A DNA stretch of 64,000 nucleotides from contig CAVQYE010000018.1 in NCBI GenBank assembly GCA_963718065.1, forward strand, positions 27,047-91,046, read 5' to 3'. Under the pieces are notes generated by a model. It searched no databases. It was not told the origin of the DNA and saw only the letters and a program-made list of their open reading frames with translations. Shown piece by piece: positions 1-8,906 of this stretch. The position numbers were made by a program, and so were the translations under genes. This DNA comes from CAVPGP01 sp963718065 (GTDB lineage: Bacteria > Actinomycetota > Thermoleophilia > Gaiellales > Gaiellaceae). Position 1 is the first letter of the stretch. Each line of letters starts with the position of its first letter.

Positions 1-114
1 CGCATCCTCGCGGAGCGCTGCGTCGAGGACCGCGTCCGAGATCTGGTCGGCGATCTTGTCCGGGTGCCCCTCGGTGACGGACTCGGAGGTGAAGCTGAAG
101 CTGCGCGCGGCCAT
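1..114 (-). CDS. metK: S-adenosylmethionine synthetase, N-terminal fragment (runs off window)
   Basis: The first 114 bases, read on the minus strand, encode 38 residues beginning MAARSFSFTSESVTEGHPDK and continuing with IADQISDAVLD. This is the conserved start of MetK, which makes S-adenosylmethionine from methionine and ATP. The SVTEGHPDK segment belongs to the nucleotide and metal binding region of the family. The ATG lies at 112-114, and the rest of the gene lies beyond the left edge. It is 42 bases downstream of the DUF3352 lipoprotein gene on the same strand, so cotranscription is possible. The identity is firm despite the short length because this N-terminus is nearly invariant. Confidence 0.93.
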   Translation of the reverse strand, partial: MAARSFSFTSESVTEGHPDKIADQISDAVLDAALREDA

Positions 115-156
115 TCGGGCGCTCAGGTTACCGATTCGGCGCGCCGGCCAAGGCGC

Positions 157-1590
157 TCAGCGAATCTCGACGAAGGCCTGGACATCAGCGACGCCGCCGT
201 CCTGGCTCGACCAGAGCACCGCGGAGCGCAGCGGGCGGGCGTTCGCGTCGACGTCGGGCGGCAGGTTGCTGCCGGCCGCCGTCGCGAGACCCGAGAACGC
301 AGCGATCGTGTCGGGGATGTTCACGTAGACAAAGGCGCCGTACGAGTCGGGCATCCCGGACGCATCGACGGCGCTCTTGAAGGCCGGGTCGTCGGCGAGC
401 GAGCTGCCGCCGCCGGCCAGGAAGTCGCGCACCGAGTTCGTCGTGTCGGTGACGAGCACCTTGCCGTCGACCTCGCCGTAGAAGATCGAGACGCCGCTCA
501 GCGGCACCTCGGTCAATGCCACGCCTGACACGGTCGTCTGCCTCGGGGCGCCGCCGGCGAGGGCCGAGAGCTTGGCGGTGAGCGTGTTGAGCGTCGCGAG
601 CGACTGCTTGGGATCGCCGCTCAGCACCACGGTCACCTCGGGGATCGGCGTCCCGGCGGAGACCCACACGGCCGTCTCGCCCTTGAAGAGATTCGCGAGG
701 TCGGCCAGCCTCAGGCCGAGGAACTGCTCGACCATCGCGCCACCCGCACCCGCCGAGAGCTGGCCGAAGCTCTTGTCCACGCCCTTGAAGGTCGCGAAGA
801 CGAGCGCGCCCTCCGGGGCCTTCTTGACGAGATCGCTCGTGTAGTCGGCGTCGCCCGTGTCGATGCCCGAGGCGACGAAGCGCATCGCGGCGCCGTCATC
901 CTGGGCTTCGAGCGACGCGCCGAGCCACTTCAGCTTGTCGAGGTTGGCGAGGCTGCCCGCAACCTGTACCTGCCCCTGCAGCTGCTCGCGCAGCGCCTGG
1001 TTCAGGCCGGTGCCGTCGACGTAGGCCTTGACCAGCGCCTCGTCGGGAAGCTTCGCCATCGCGTCGCCGAACGCGCTGCTGTCGGAGAGCTTGTCGCCGC
1101 TCTGGGCGGCCTTGAACGCATCGATCGACGCCTGCTGGTCGCTGAAGACGGTCCAGTCGCCGATCTTCTCGTGCTTGGCGTGACCCGTGCCGGTGTCGAG
1201 CAGCTGGTTGAACTTCGCCTCGTCCTTCGGCTGCGTCAGCCCGACGACCTTCGGGTTCTTCGTGATGTCGAGCAGGACGATGTCGACCTCGGGCCCGACG
1301 GCGCTCTTCACGGTCTCCAGGTCGACGCCCTCGTCAGAGAGGCTCGTGCGGAGCTCGGTCAGCAGCTTGTCGCGGCCCGGGAACTTCTGCAGCAGCGCGT
1401 CCGCCTGCTTGAACTGGTCGGACGAGAGATCCGTGTTGATCGAGACGTAGACGGGCGCGCTCGCCGGCACCATCGACGCGCCGGCGGGAGTGCTGCCGGA
1501 ACCGGACGTCTTGGTCGCGCCGCCGCAGCCTGCCCCGAAGAGGAGAGCTGCGAGCGCGAGCAGAGCAAGTGGTGCGAGGGCCCGGCGCAT
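157..1590 (-). CDS. DUF3352-type lipoprotein
   Basis: A 477-residue protein when started at the ATG ending at 1590. That start gives a clean lipoprotein signal: positively charged MRR, a Leu/Ala core, then the lipobox LFGAGC with Cys at about residue 22. An upstream ATG at 1620 in the same frame would add ten residues ahead of the signal and is less likely. After a Gly/Ser linker the protein has the PVYVSINTDL opening and the alternating helix/strand body typical of DUF3352 proteins, which are exported proteins of unknown function. It sits between gpsA and metK on the same strand. No enzymatic motif is visible. Confidence 0.75.
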   Translation of the reverse strand: MRRALAPLALLALAALLFGAGCGGATKTSGSGSTPAGASMVPASAPVYVSINTDLSSDQFKQADALLQKFPGRDKLLTELRTSLSDEGVDLETVKSAVGPEVDIVLLDITKNPKVVGLTQPKDEAKFNQLLDTGTGHAKHEKIGDWTVFSDQQASIDAFKAAQSGDKLSDSSAFGDAMAKLPDEALVKAYVDGTGLNQALREQLQGQVQVAGSLANLDKLKWLGASLEAQDDGAAMRFVASGIDTGDADYTSDLVKKAPEGALVFATFKGVDKSFGQLSAGAGGAMVEQFLGLRLADLANLFKGETAVWVSAGTPIPEVTVVLSGDPKQSLATLNTLTAKLSALAGGAPRQTTVSGVALTEVPLSGVSIFYGEVDGKVLVTDTTNSVRDFLAGGGSSLADDPAFKSAVDASGMPDSYGAFVYVNIPDTIAAFSGLATAAGSNLPPDVDANARPLRSAVLWSSQDGGVADVQAFVEIR

Positions 1591-1655
1591 CAATCCAACT
1601 GTAGCGCGCATCCCCGACATTCACTCCCCCGGGCAGGGCAATTTGCGGCGGTGCC

Positions 1656-2612
1656 CTATTCCTCGGTCGGCCTGCGGCCCATCAACCCTGCGCCGAGGTC
1701 GTGAATCGACTGTCCGCCGAGCACGGCGCAGACGCCCTCCGTGATCGGCAGCTCGATCCCGAGCCGGTGCGACAGGTCGCGGAGCACCGGCGCCGTCGTC
1801 AGGCCCTCGACCACCTGCCCGATCGTCGCCACCGCCTCCTCGGGTGTCGCCCCCTGGGCGATCAGCTCGCCGGCGCGGCGGTTTCGCCCGCTCGGATGCC
1901 AGCAGGTGACGATCAGGTCGCCCATGCCGGCGAGCCCGGAGAACGTCTCGCTGCGGGCACCGCACGCCTCGCCGAGGCGGGCCATCTCGACGAGCCCACG
2001 CGTGATCAGCGCCGACTTGGCGTTGTCCCCCACTCTCAGCCCGTCGACGCCTCCCGCCGCCAACGCGATCACGTTCTTGGCGGCGGCGCAGAGCTCGACG
2101 CCGATCAGATCCGTGTTCGAGTAGACGCGAAAGACACCGGAGTTGAGCGCGCCCTGCAACTCGTGCGCGAGCGCCTCGTCCTCACTTGCGACAACACTTG
2201 CGCCCGGCAGGCCGTGCGCCACCTCGTCGGCCATGTTCGGTCCGGAGAGCACCGCCACGCCGCGGCCCTTGACGAGCGTCGAAAGCCGGTCGCCGGTCGC
2301 CGGGTCGAGGCCCTTCGTCAGGCTGAGCACCGGCGCGGTGCCCGGCAGCGAGTCCGCCACGGACGAGAACGCCGCGCTCGGCACGGCGAGCACGATCAGC
2401 TCCGCGTCTGCAAGCGGCGCGGAGTCGATCACCGCCGCCTCGATGTCGCCGAGGTGGACGTCCTGCATGTAGCGAGGGTTGCGGCCGGTCTCGCGAATCG
2501 CGGCCGCCTGCTCGCCGCTCCGGCACGCGAGCGTCACCTCGTGGCCGCGATCGCCAAGGAGCCGGGCGAATGCGGTGCCCCACGACCCGCAGCCGACGAC
2601 GACGACTCTCAC
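1656..2612 (-). CDS. gpsA: NAD(P)-dependent glycerol-3-phosphate dehydrogenase
   Basis: A 318-residue cytosolic enzyme that reduces dihydroxyacetone phosphate to sn-glycerol-3-phosphate, the backbone for phospholipids. It opens with a Rossmann motif (VVVGCGSWGTAFA). It carries the conserved central motifs VLSGPNMADEVAHG and CAAAKNVIALAAG, whose Lys is the family catalytic residue, and NAKSALITRGLVEM. The length is normal for the family. The start overlaps the end of der by four bases, and plsC lies one gene upstream, so the cluster pairs two steps of glycerolipid synthesis. No defects are seen. Confidence 0.95.
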   Translation of the reverse strand: MRVVVVGCGSWGTAFARLLGDRGHEVTLACRSGEQAAAIRETGRNPRYMQDVHLGDIEAAVIDSAPLADAELIVLAVPSAAFSSVADSLPGTAPVLSLTKGLDPATGDRLSTLVKGRGVAVLSGPNMADEVAHGLPGASVVASEDEALAHELQGALNSGVFRVYSNTDLIGVELCAAAKNVIALAAGGVDGLRVGDNAKSALITRGLVEMARLGEACGARSETFSGLAGMGDLIVTCWHPSGRNRRAGELIAQGATPEEAVATIGQVVEGLTTAPVLRDLSHRLGIELPITEGVCAVLGGQSIHDLGAGLMGRRPTEE

Positions 2613-3949
2613 GTCTTCTTCCGGAAGTCGATCGCGACAGGGATCCCCTCCAGCTCGAAGCGCTCGCGTATCTGGTTCTCGACCCAGTAGGCGTAGTCGC
2701 GGGTCACGAGCCCCGGGTCGTTGACCGAGATGCGGATCCGCGGCGGGCGGATCGTCACTTGCGTGCCGTAGAGCATGTTGAGGCTGCGGCCCCGCTTCTG
2801 CGGCGGCTGCCTCGCCTCACGGAGCTCGCCCAGGAAGCGGTTCAGCTCCGCGGTCGGGATCCGGTACGAGTACTTCTCGAACTGAATCGCGATCCGGTCG
2901 AGCAGCCGCTCGATGCCACGGCCGGTCGTCGCCGAGACAGCAAGGATCGGCGGCCGCTGGCGCAGGCGCCGGTTCAGCTGTCCGCGCACCTCTTCGAGCT
3001 GCACGTGGCCGATGTCCCACTTCGAGATGATGGCGATCGTCGCGCACGCGGCCTTGCGCGCGACGTCGGCGACGGAGAGATCCTGTTCGACGACGCCCTG
3101 GCTCGCGTCGACGAGCACGAGCGCGACATCGGCTCGCTCGGCCGCCTCGAGCGCGCGAAGCTCCGAGTAGTACTCGACGCCCTGCCGCTGGCGCCGCTTG
3201 CGCCGCAGGCCGGCGGTGTCGACGAAGACGAACGTGCGGTCGCCGCGCTCGAAGATCGTGTCGATGGCGTCGCGCGTCGTGCCGGGCACCTCCGAGACGA
3301 TGACACGCTCCTGGCCGACGATCGCGTTCAACAGGCTCGACTTGCCGACGTTCGGGCGGCCGAGGATCGCGACCCGGATCGCCTCCTCGCCCACGGCTCG
3401 CTTGCCCGACCCCGGCAGCTGGTCGACGATCAGGTCCAGCAGGTCGCCCGTCCCGTGCCCGTGGAGGCCCGAGAGCGGTATCGGCTCGCCGAGGCCGAAG
3501 CGATGGAACTCGAGCGCCAGCACGTCCTGCGCCGGGTCGTCGATCTTGTTGGCGATCAGGATCACCGGCTTGCGCGAGTTGCGGAGCAGCTGCGCGAGCT
3601 CCTCGTCGCCCGGCGTGATGCCCGCGCGCGCGTCGGTGACGAAGAGGACGAGATCGGCCTCGAGGATCGCCTGGCGCGCCTGCTCGGCGATCGACTTCGT
3701 GATCGGCGTCTCGTCGGCGAGGTCGACGCCGCCCGTGTCGATCAGGAGAAAGTGCCTGCCTCCCCACTCACAGACGAGCTCCTTGCGGTCGCGCGTCGTC
3801 CCGTGCGTCTCGTGGACGACCGCCTGCCGCGACTGCGTGAGCCGGTTGATCAGCGTCGACTTGCCGACGTTCGGGAAGCCGACGATCGCCACGGTTCCGA
3901 TCAGCTCGACCGGCTCTTCGGTCGCCTCGAGTGTGTCGTCCTCGTTCAC
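2609..3949 (-). CDS. der: Ribosome biogenesis GTPase Der (EngA)
   Basis: A 446-residue double GTPase needed for 50S subunit maturation. Two complete G domains are visible. The first has G1 GFPNVGKST near residue 24 and DTGG as G3. The second has G1 GRPNVGKSS near residue 200, DTAG as G3 and a KWD-type G4. A basic KH-like C-terminal domain follows. An N-terminal leader of about 18 residues precedes the first G domain. The gene overlaps plsC upstream and gpsA downstream by four bases each, so translation is probably coupled. The cmk-der pairing is widespread in Gram-positive genomes. Confidence 0.96.
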   Translation of the reverse strand: MNEDDTLEATEEPVELIGTVAIVGFPNVGKSTLINRLTQSRQAVVHETHGTTRDRKELVCEWGGRHFLLIDTGGVDLADETPITKSIAEQARQAILEADLVLFVTDARAGITPGDEELAQLLRNSRKPVILIANKIDDPAQDVLALEFHRFGLGEPIPLSGLHGHGTGDLLDLIVDQLPGSGKRAVGEEAIRVAILGRPNVGKSSLLNAIVGQERVIVSEVPGTTRDAIDTIFERGDRTFVFVDTAGLRRKRRQRQGVEYYSELRALEAAERADVALVLVDASQGVVEQDLSVADVARKAACATIAIISKWDIGHVQLEEVRGQLNRRLRQRPPILAVSATTGRGIERLLDRIAIQFEKYSYRIPTAELNRFLGELREARQPPQKRGRSLNMLYGTQVTIRPPRIRISVNDPGLVTRDYAYWVENQIRERFELEGIPVAIDFRKKT

Positions 3950-4596
3950 AGCGGCGGCACCAGGCCCTTCGGCCGACCCTGCGCATGGACCTCGGCCAAC
4001 CAGTCGAACAGCGTGTGGATACGGCGCTCCAGGTCGGCCGTCGCCTCCTTGTAGCCCTTGCCGCCCTTCGGCAGGCCGTCGAAGCGGACCGGCTCGCCGA
4101 AGGCGACCGAGCAGGGTGCGAAGTTGCCGGGCTTCCAGAACTGCGTCCCGTAGACGGCCACCGGGACGACGGGCACGTTCTCCTGGATCGCGATCATCGC
4201 GGCACCCGGCTGGGCCTGGCCCGGGCGGCCCGTCAGCTGGCGTGTGCCCTCGACGAAGAGCCCGACCGCGCGTCCGTCACGCGCGGCCTGGCGCATCATC
4301 CGGACGGCGTCCCGGTCTCCCTCGCCGCGCCGCACCGCGAGGGCGCCGTGCCAGCGGATGAACTGCCCGAGGCCGGGGATCCGGTGCGCCTCGATCTTGG
4401 CGACGAAGTTGACCGGCCGCGGCGTCTCCCAGCCGATGACCGGGATGTCGACCCAGTGCAGATGATTGGCGGCGATCACAAGCCCTTCGTGGCGCGGCAC
4501 GCGGTCGGCGCCGTAGCCGCGCACGCGGGCGAGGAGCCGGACGGGGATGCCCATCCAGACCTTGCCGATCCGCAGCGGGAGGTCGCCGTAGGCCAC
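3946..4596 (-). CDS. plsC: 1-acyl-sn-glycerol-3-phosphate acyltransferase (PlsC family)
   Basis: A 216-residue membrane-associated acyltransferase of the PlsC/LPLAT family, which adds the second acyl chain in phosphatidic acid synthesis. The NHx4D motif is present as NHLHWVD and the later FVEGTRQ block matches the substrate-binding motif. The central region around NFVAKIE and WHGALAVRRGEGD has the expected block order. The gene lies two bases after cmk and overlaps der by four. With gpsA in the same run, a role in phospholipid assembly is well supported. The exact acyl donor cannot be read from the sequence. Confidence 0.9.
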   Translation of the reverse strand: MAYGDLPLRIGKVWMGIPVRLLARVRGYGADRVPRHEGLVIAANHLHWVDIPVIGWETPRPVNFVAKIEAHRIPGLGQFIRWHGALAVRRGEGDRDAVRMMRQAARDGRAVGLFVEGTRQLTGRPGQAQPGAAMIAIQENVPVVPVAVYGTQFWKPGNFAPCSVAFGEPVRFDGLPKGGKGYKEATADLERRIHTLFDWLAEVHAQGRPKGLVPPL

Positions 4597-4598
4597 GG

Positions 4599-5225
4599 CT
4601 ACACGCGCGCGCGGACGAGCGCTTCGATCTGCTCGACGACGTTGTCCACGTCGAGCTGAGTCGTGTCGATACGGACGGCGTCCTCGGCCGGCTGCATCCG
4701 CGAAGAGTCCGACGCGTCGCGCTTGCGCAGATCGGTGACGAGCGCGTCTGCGCCGATGTCGGGCCGCTCGGCCTGCCGCCGCTTTGCGCGCACGTCGGTG
4801 TCGGCGACGAGGTACACCTTGACCGGCGCGTCGGGCGCGACGACGGTGCCGATGTCGCGTCCCTCGATCACGCAGTCCCCCTGGTCTGCGAGCTCGCGCT
4901 GGCGCTGGCGCATGACGGTGCGCACCTCGGGGTGACGGGCGACGACCGGCACCATCCGGTCGATGCGCGACTGGCGGATCAGCGCCGTCACGTCCGTGTC
5001 GTCGATCGTCACGCGGCCGGTCTCGTCCAGGCCGACCGGATTCTCGCGTGCAAGCGCGCCGAGCGGCTCGCCGACGCCGAGGTCGAGCCCTCGTTGCATC
5101 GCGAGCCAGGTCAGCGCGCGGTACATCGCCCCGGTGTCGAGATAGCGGAAGCGCAGCCGCTCCGCCAACTGGCGGGCGACCGTGCTCTTGCCGGCCCCTG
5201 CGGGCCCGTCGATGGCGACGATCAT
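4599..5225 (-). CDS. cmk: Cytidylate kinase
   Basis: A 208-residue nucleoside monophosphate kinase that converts CMP and dCMP to the diphosphates. It starts MIVAIDGPAGAGKST, a P-loop at residues 7-15, followed by the YLDTGAMYRA substrate motif and the IEGRDIGTVVAPDA block typical of Cmk. An Arg-rich lid (RAKRRQ) follows. The length fits the family. It overlaps the end of aroA by four bases and is followed after two bases by plsC. The aroA-cmk-der order recurs in actinobacterial genomes. Confidence 0.95.
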   Translation of the reverse strand: MIVAIDGPAGAGKSTVARQLAERLRFRYLDTGAMYRALTWLAMQRGLDLGVGEPLGALARENPVGLDETGRVTIDDTDVTALIRQSRIDRMVPVVARHPEVRTVMRQRQRELADQGDCVIEGRDIGTVVAPDAPVKVYLVADTDVRAKRRQAERPDIGADALVTDLRKRDASDSSRMQPAEDAVRIDTTQLDVDNVVEQIEALVRARV

Positions 5226-6502
5226 CGTTGCGTCACGGAGTCCAGGAGCTCGAAGAAGCCGGGGAAGCTTATAGCCACGGCTTCCGCGCCCTCGACCTCC
5301 ACCCCCTTTTTCGAGACGAGGCCTGCGATTGCACCGAGCATCGCAATCCGGTGGTCGGCATATGAGCTCATCGTGCCGCCGCGGATCCGCGCCGGCGTGC
5401 CGCGGACGACGAAGCCGTCGGGCCGCGCCTCGATGCGCGCGCCGAGGCTGTGCAGCGTCTCGGTCACCGTCTCGATCCGGTCCGTCTCCTTTGCGCGCAG
5501 CTCCTCGGCGCCCCGCACCTCGGTCACACCGCGCGCCATCGCGGCGGCGAGGGCGACGAGCGGGAGCTCGTCGACGAGGCGCGGCACCTCGGCCGCCTCG
5601 ATCCGGGTGGCGGTGAGCGGAGCAGAGCGCACGTCGATGTCGGCCACCGGCTCGCCGCCGACGCTGCGCTTGTTGAAGACGATGATCCGCGCGCCCATCC
5701 TCTCGAGCACCGCGAGCAGGCCGATGCGCCCGGGGTTGACGTTGACGCCCTCGAAGATGAGCTGCGAGCCGGAGAGTAGCGTCGCGGCGACGATCAGCGG
5801 CGCGGCCGAGGAGAACTCACCGGGGATCGCGACGTCGAGCGGCGGCAGCGAGTCGACCGGCCAGACACTCGCGCCCGTCGACGTCTGCTCGATGCGCACG
5901 CCGAGCTCGCGGAGCATCCGCTCGGTGTGATCGCGCGACGGATGCGGCTCGACCACGACCGTCGGGCCGTCGCCCGCGTAGAGGCCGGCGAAGAGGACGG
6001 CCGACTTCACCTGCGCGCTCGCCACCGGCGACTCGTAGCGGATCGGGTGCAGGCGTCCGCCCTCGATCACGACCGGCGCGTGGCCGTCGGTCGTCTCGAC
6101 CCTCGCGCCCATCTGACGCAGCGGCTCGGCGATCCGCTCGTGCGGGCGCATCGTCAGCGACTCGTCGCCGACGAGCTCGAAGCGCCCCTCCTGCCCGGCG
6201 AGGAGCCCGCTGACGAGTCGCAGCACCGTGCCGGCGTTGCCGCAGTCGAGCGGCTCGCCGGGCTCGCGCAACCCGCGCAGGCCAAGACCCTGCACGCGCA
6301 CCTCGTCGCCGTTCTCCGTCACTTCCGCCCCGAGCTGGCGGACGACGGAGATCGCCGACTCGGTGTCGGCGGCCCGCCCGAAGCCGGTGATCCGGCTTTC
6401 GCCGTCGGCGACCGCGCCGAGGAGCACCGCGCGCTGCGAGATGCCCTTCACACCCGGCACGCCGACCGCGCCCACGACCGCCGCTGCGGGCTCGACTCTC
6501 AT
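5222..6502 (-). CDS. aroA: 3-phosphoshikimate 1-carboxyvinyltransferase (EPSP synthase)
   Basis: A 426-residue enzyme of the shikimate pathway that joins PEP and shikimate-3-phosphate. The two-domain architecture is intact, with CGNAGTVLR near residue 85 (the PEP-site block), the central FSSAAP segment, RAKETDRI, and SYADHRIAML near the C-terminus. The N-terminal active-site block reads PGVKGISQR where most homologues have PGDKSISHR; the Lys and Arg are kept but Asp, Ser and His are changed. The start overlaps the end of tyrA by four bases and cmk overlaps its end, so the operon runs tyrA-aroA-cmk-plsC-der-gpsA. Confidence 0.93.
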   Translation of the reverse strand: MRVEPAAAVVGAVGVPGVKGISQRAVLLGAVADGESRITGFGRAADTESAISVVRQLGAEVTENGDEVRVQGLGLRGLREPGEPLDCGNAGTVLRLVSGLLAGQEGRFELVGDESLTMRPHERIAEPLRQMGARVETTDGHAPVVIEGGRLHPIRYESPVASAQVKSAVLFAGLYAGDGPTVVVEPHPSRDHTERMLRELGVRIEQTSTGASVWPVDSLPPLDVAIPGEFSSAAPLIVAATLLSGSQLIFEGVNVNPGRIGLLAVLERMGARIIVFNKRSVGGEPVADIDVRSAPLTATRIEAAEVPRLVDELPLVALAAAMARGVTEVRGAEELRAKETDRIETVTETLHSLGARIEARPDGFVVRGTPARIRGGTMSSYADHRIAMLGAIAGLVSKKGVEVEGAEAVAISFPGFFELLDSVTQR

Positions 6503-7602
6503 TCTTGGCCGTTCTCGAGCACGGGCGAGACGGTGACGCCGTATCCCTGGCCCTCGAGGATCGCCGCGGCGCGTTGCGCCTCGGCCTCGCCGGTGACCAG
6601 CACGGTCAGCGTGCCGCCGCGCTCAGTGGAGACGTGGTTGAGCTCGAAGTCCTCGATGTTGATCCGCTCCGCGCCGAGGGCCTGCGTGATCCCGGCGAGC
6701 ACGCCCGGCCGGTCGGGCACGTGGACGCGCAGCCGCTGTAGCGCACCGGGGTCGGGATAGGCGCGGTCGAGCATCCGGCGCCGGTTCTGCGCGGCTTCGC
6801 CGATCCAGCGCGCGAGAAAGCCGGCGTCACGCTGCTCGAGCGCAGCGTCGAGCTGGTCGAGGCGGCGCCGCTGCTCGGAGAGCGCCTCGCGGACGGCGTC
6901 GGCGTTGTCCAGGAAGATGTCGATCCAGATCCGCGGGTTGGCGCCCGCGACGCGCGTCATGTCGCGCAGCGAGCCGCCCGCGGCGGCAAGCGGCTCGTGG
7001 CCTTCGATCCGGCTCGCGCCCGCCTGGTTGACGAGCAGGTTCGCGAGCGCGTGCGGGAGATGGCTCGTCAGCGCGACGAGGCGGTCGTGCGCGGTCGGGT
7101 CGATCGCGACCGGCACGGCGCCGAGCGAGGCGACGAAGCCGTGGACGAGCCGGTAGCGCTCCGGATCGGTCTGGGCGGCCGGGGCGAGGAACCACGTCGC
7201 GCCGTCGAAGAGCTCGGCGTTCGCGTGCTCCGCGCCGCGCGCCTCGGAGCCGCAGATCGGGTGGCCGCCGATGAAGCGCGGCGAGCCGGCTGCGGCGACG
7301 GCGACGCTCGCCTTCGTCGAGGCGACGTCGGTGACCGTCGTCTCGTCCTTGCTCGCCGCGAGCGTGGCGGCGACCTGAGCCGCAGCCTGGGCGATCGGCG
7401 CCGCGACGACGGCGAGATCCGCGCCGGCGACCGCGTCCTCGACCGACCCGGCGGTCTCGTCGACGGCGCCCCGCTCGCGGGCCACGTTCGCCGCGGCCGG
7501 GTCGGCGTCGAAGCCGACGATCGAGTCGGCGGCGCGAACTGCTCGAGCGGCGAGCCCGATGGAACCGCCGATGAGGCCGGTACCGATGATTGCGAGGCGC
7601 AT
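6499..7602 (-). CDS. tyrA: Prephenate dehydrogenase with C-terminal ACT domain
   Basis: A 367-residue enzyme that oxidatively decarboxylates prephenate to 4-hydroxyphenylpyruvate on the way to tyrosine. The N-terminus is a Rossmann domain (IIGTGLIGGSIG). GGHPICGSEARG and LTSHLPHALAN, with its catalytic His, are family signatures. An ACT domain begins near residue 287 (RLRVHVPDRPGVLAGI), suggesting feedback control by an aromatic amino acid. It is the first gene of the minus-strand cluster, and the 94 bases upstream separate it from the divergent histidine kinase gene. The start ATG is at 7600-7602. Confidence 0.93.
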   Translation of the reverse strand: MRLAIIGTGLIGGSIGLAARAVRAADSIVGFDADPAAANVARERGAVDETAGSVEDAVAGADLAVVAAPIAQAAAQVAATLAASKDETTVTDVASTKASVAVAAAGSPRFIGGHPICGSEARGAEHANAELFDGATWFLAPAAQTDPERYRLVHGFVASLGAVPVAIDPTAHDRLVALTSHLPHALANLLVNQAGASRIEGHEPLAAAGGSLRDMTRVAGANPRIWIDIFLDNADAVREALSEQRRRLDQLDAALEQRDAGFLARWIGEAAQNRRRMLDRAYPDPGALQRLRVHVPDRPGVLAGITQALGAERINIEDFELNHVSTERGGTLTVLVTGEAEAQRAAAILEGQGYGVTVSPVLENGQE

Positions 7603-7696
7603 GCCGCCACTCTACGGAGGGTGGAGCTACCACCACTTCGAAGACGGGAGGCGACAGGCTTCCGCCCTCGGCCGGCCGGGGGTACCGTCGGAACAG

Positions 7697-8906
7697 ATGA
7701 AGCGCCTCGCCCTCCAGACAACGCACCTACTGCTCGACTTCCCCGTCGGCATCTTCTGGTTCGTGGTGATCGTCACCGGGATCTCCACCGGGCTCGGGCT
7801 GCTCGTGACGCTCGATCGGCTTGCCGATCCTGACCGCAACGTTCCTCCTCGTCCGCGCGGGCGCCGAGCTCGAGATCCGTAGAACCGAGGCGTTCCTCGG
7901 CATCGAGGTCAGGCGCCCGCCGAAGACTCCGCCCGTCCAGGGCTGGCTCGCGAAGCTGCTCGCGCCTTTCCGCGATCCCGCCTCCTGGAAGGCGCTGCTG
8001 TACCACGGATTCGTCCTGCCTCTGCGCGGCATCTTCAGCTTCGTCATCGTCGTCACGCTCGTCGCGACCGCCGGTGCGGCGGCCGCGTTGCCCTTCTACT
8101 TCTGGGCATTGCCGCACCACGGCGTCCAGGTCAACGACCACAGCTACTGGAACGATCCGTGGCAGATCGCCGTCATGACGCTCGCCGGCCTGGTCCTCGG
8201 GTACGTCACCATCTGGGTGATCCGCGGGCTTGCCTGGGTGGACGTGCAGTTCGTCCGCGGCCTCCTCGGCGCGAGCCGCACCGCCTCGCTGGAGCGGCGC
8301 GTCGACGCAGCGATGGACGCCTCGGACAGCGAGCGAAAGCGAATCGAGCGCGACCTGCACGACGGCGCGCAGCAGCGGCTCGTCACGCTCGGCATGGATC
8401 TCGGTCTCGCGCTGGAGAAGCTCGACAGCGAGCCGGCCGAGGCGAAGGCACTGCTCACCGACGCGCATACCGGCGTCAAGGAGGCACTCGCGGAGCTACG
8501 CAATCTCGCGCGCGGCATCCACCCGGCGATCCTCACCGACCGCGGGCTCGACGCGGCTCTCTCGGCGCTCGCCGCGCGGGCGCCGATCCCCGTCGACGTC
8601 GACGTCGAGTTGCCGGAGCGCCCGCCGGCGTCCGTCGAGGCTGCGGCCTACTTCGTCGTCGCCGAGGGTCTGACGAACATCGCCAAGCACGCTCAGGCGC
8701 AGCGCGCCGCCGTCGGCGTGAGCCAGGTGGACGGTCGCGTGCGCGTCGTCGTCGCCGACGACGGCCGGGGCGGCGCCGAGGCGGTCGAAGGCGGCGGGCT
8801 CGCCGGACTCGCCGACCGCGTCGCGTCCCTGGACGGCAGCTTCGCCGTCAGCGAACGTCCCGGCGGCGGAACGACGATGATCGTGGAGCTCCCATGCGCA
8901 TCGTGA
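7697..8906 (+). CDS. Two-component sensor histidine kinase (HisKA_3 type), one frameshift
   Basis: A NarL-type sensor kinase of about 402 residues after correction. The ATG at 7697 begins MKRLALQTTHLLLDFPVGIF, the first of about four membrane segments of a sensor-type membrane domain. Near 7814 an extra base (CTC-G-ATC) breaks the frame; removing it restores VTLIGLPILTATFLL, continuous with the rest. The dimerisation and phosphoacceptor motif is ERDLHDGAQQRL, followed by an HATPase with EGLTNIAKHAQA and DDGRGG boxes. Its last 13 bases overlap the response regulator, which is its obvious partner. The signal is unknown. Confidence 0.88.
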
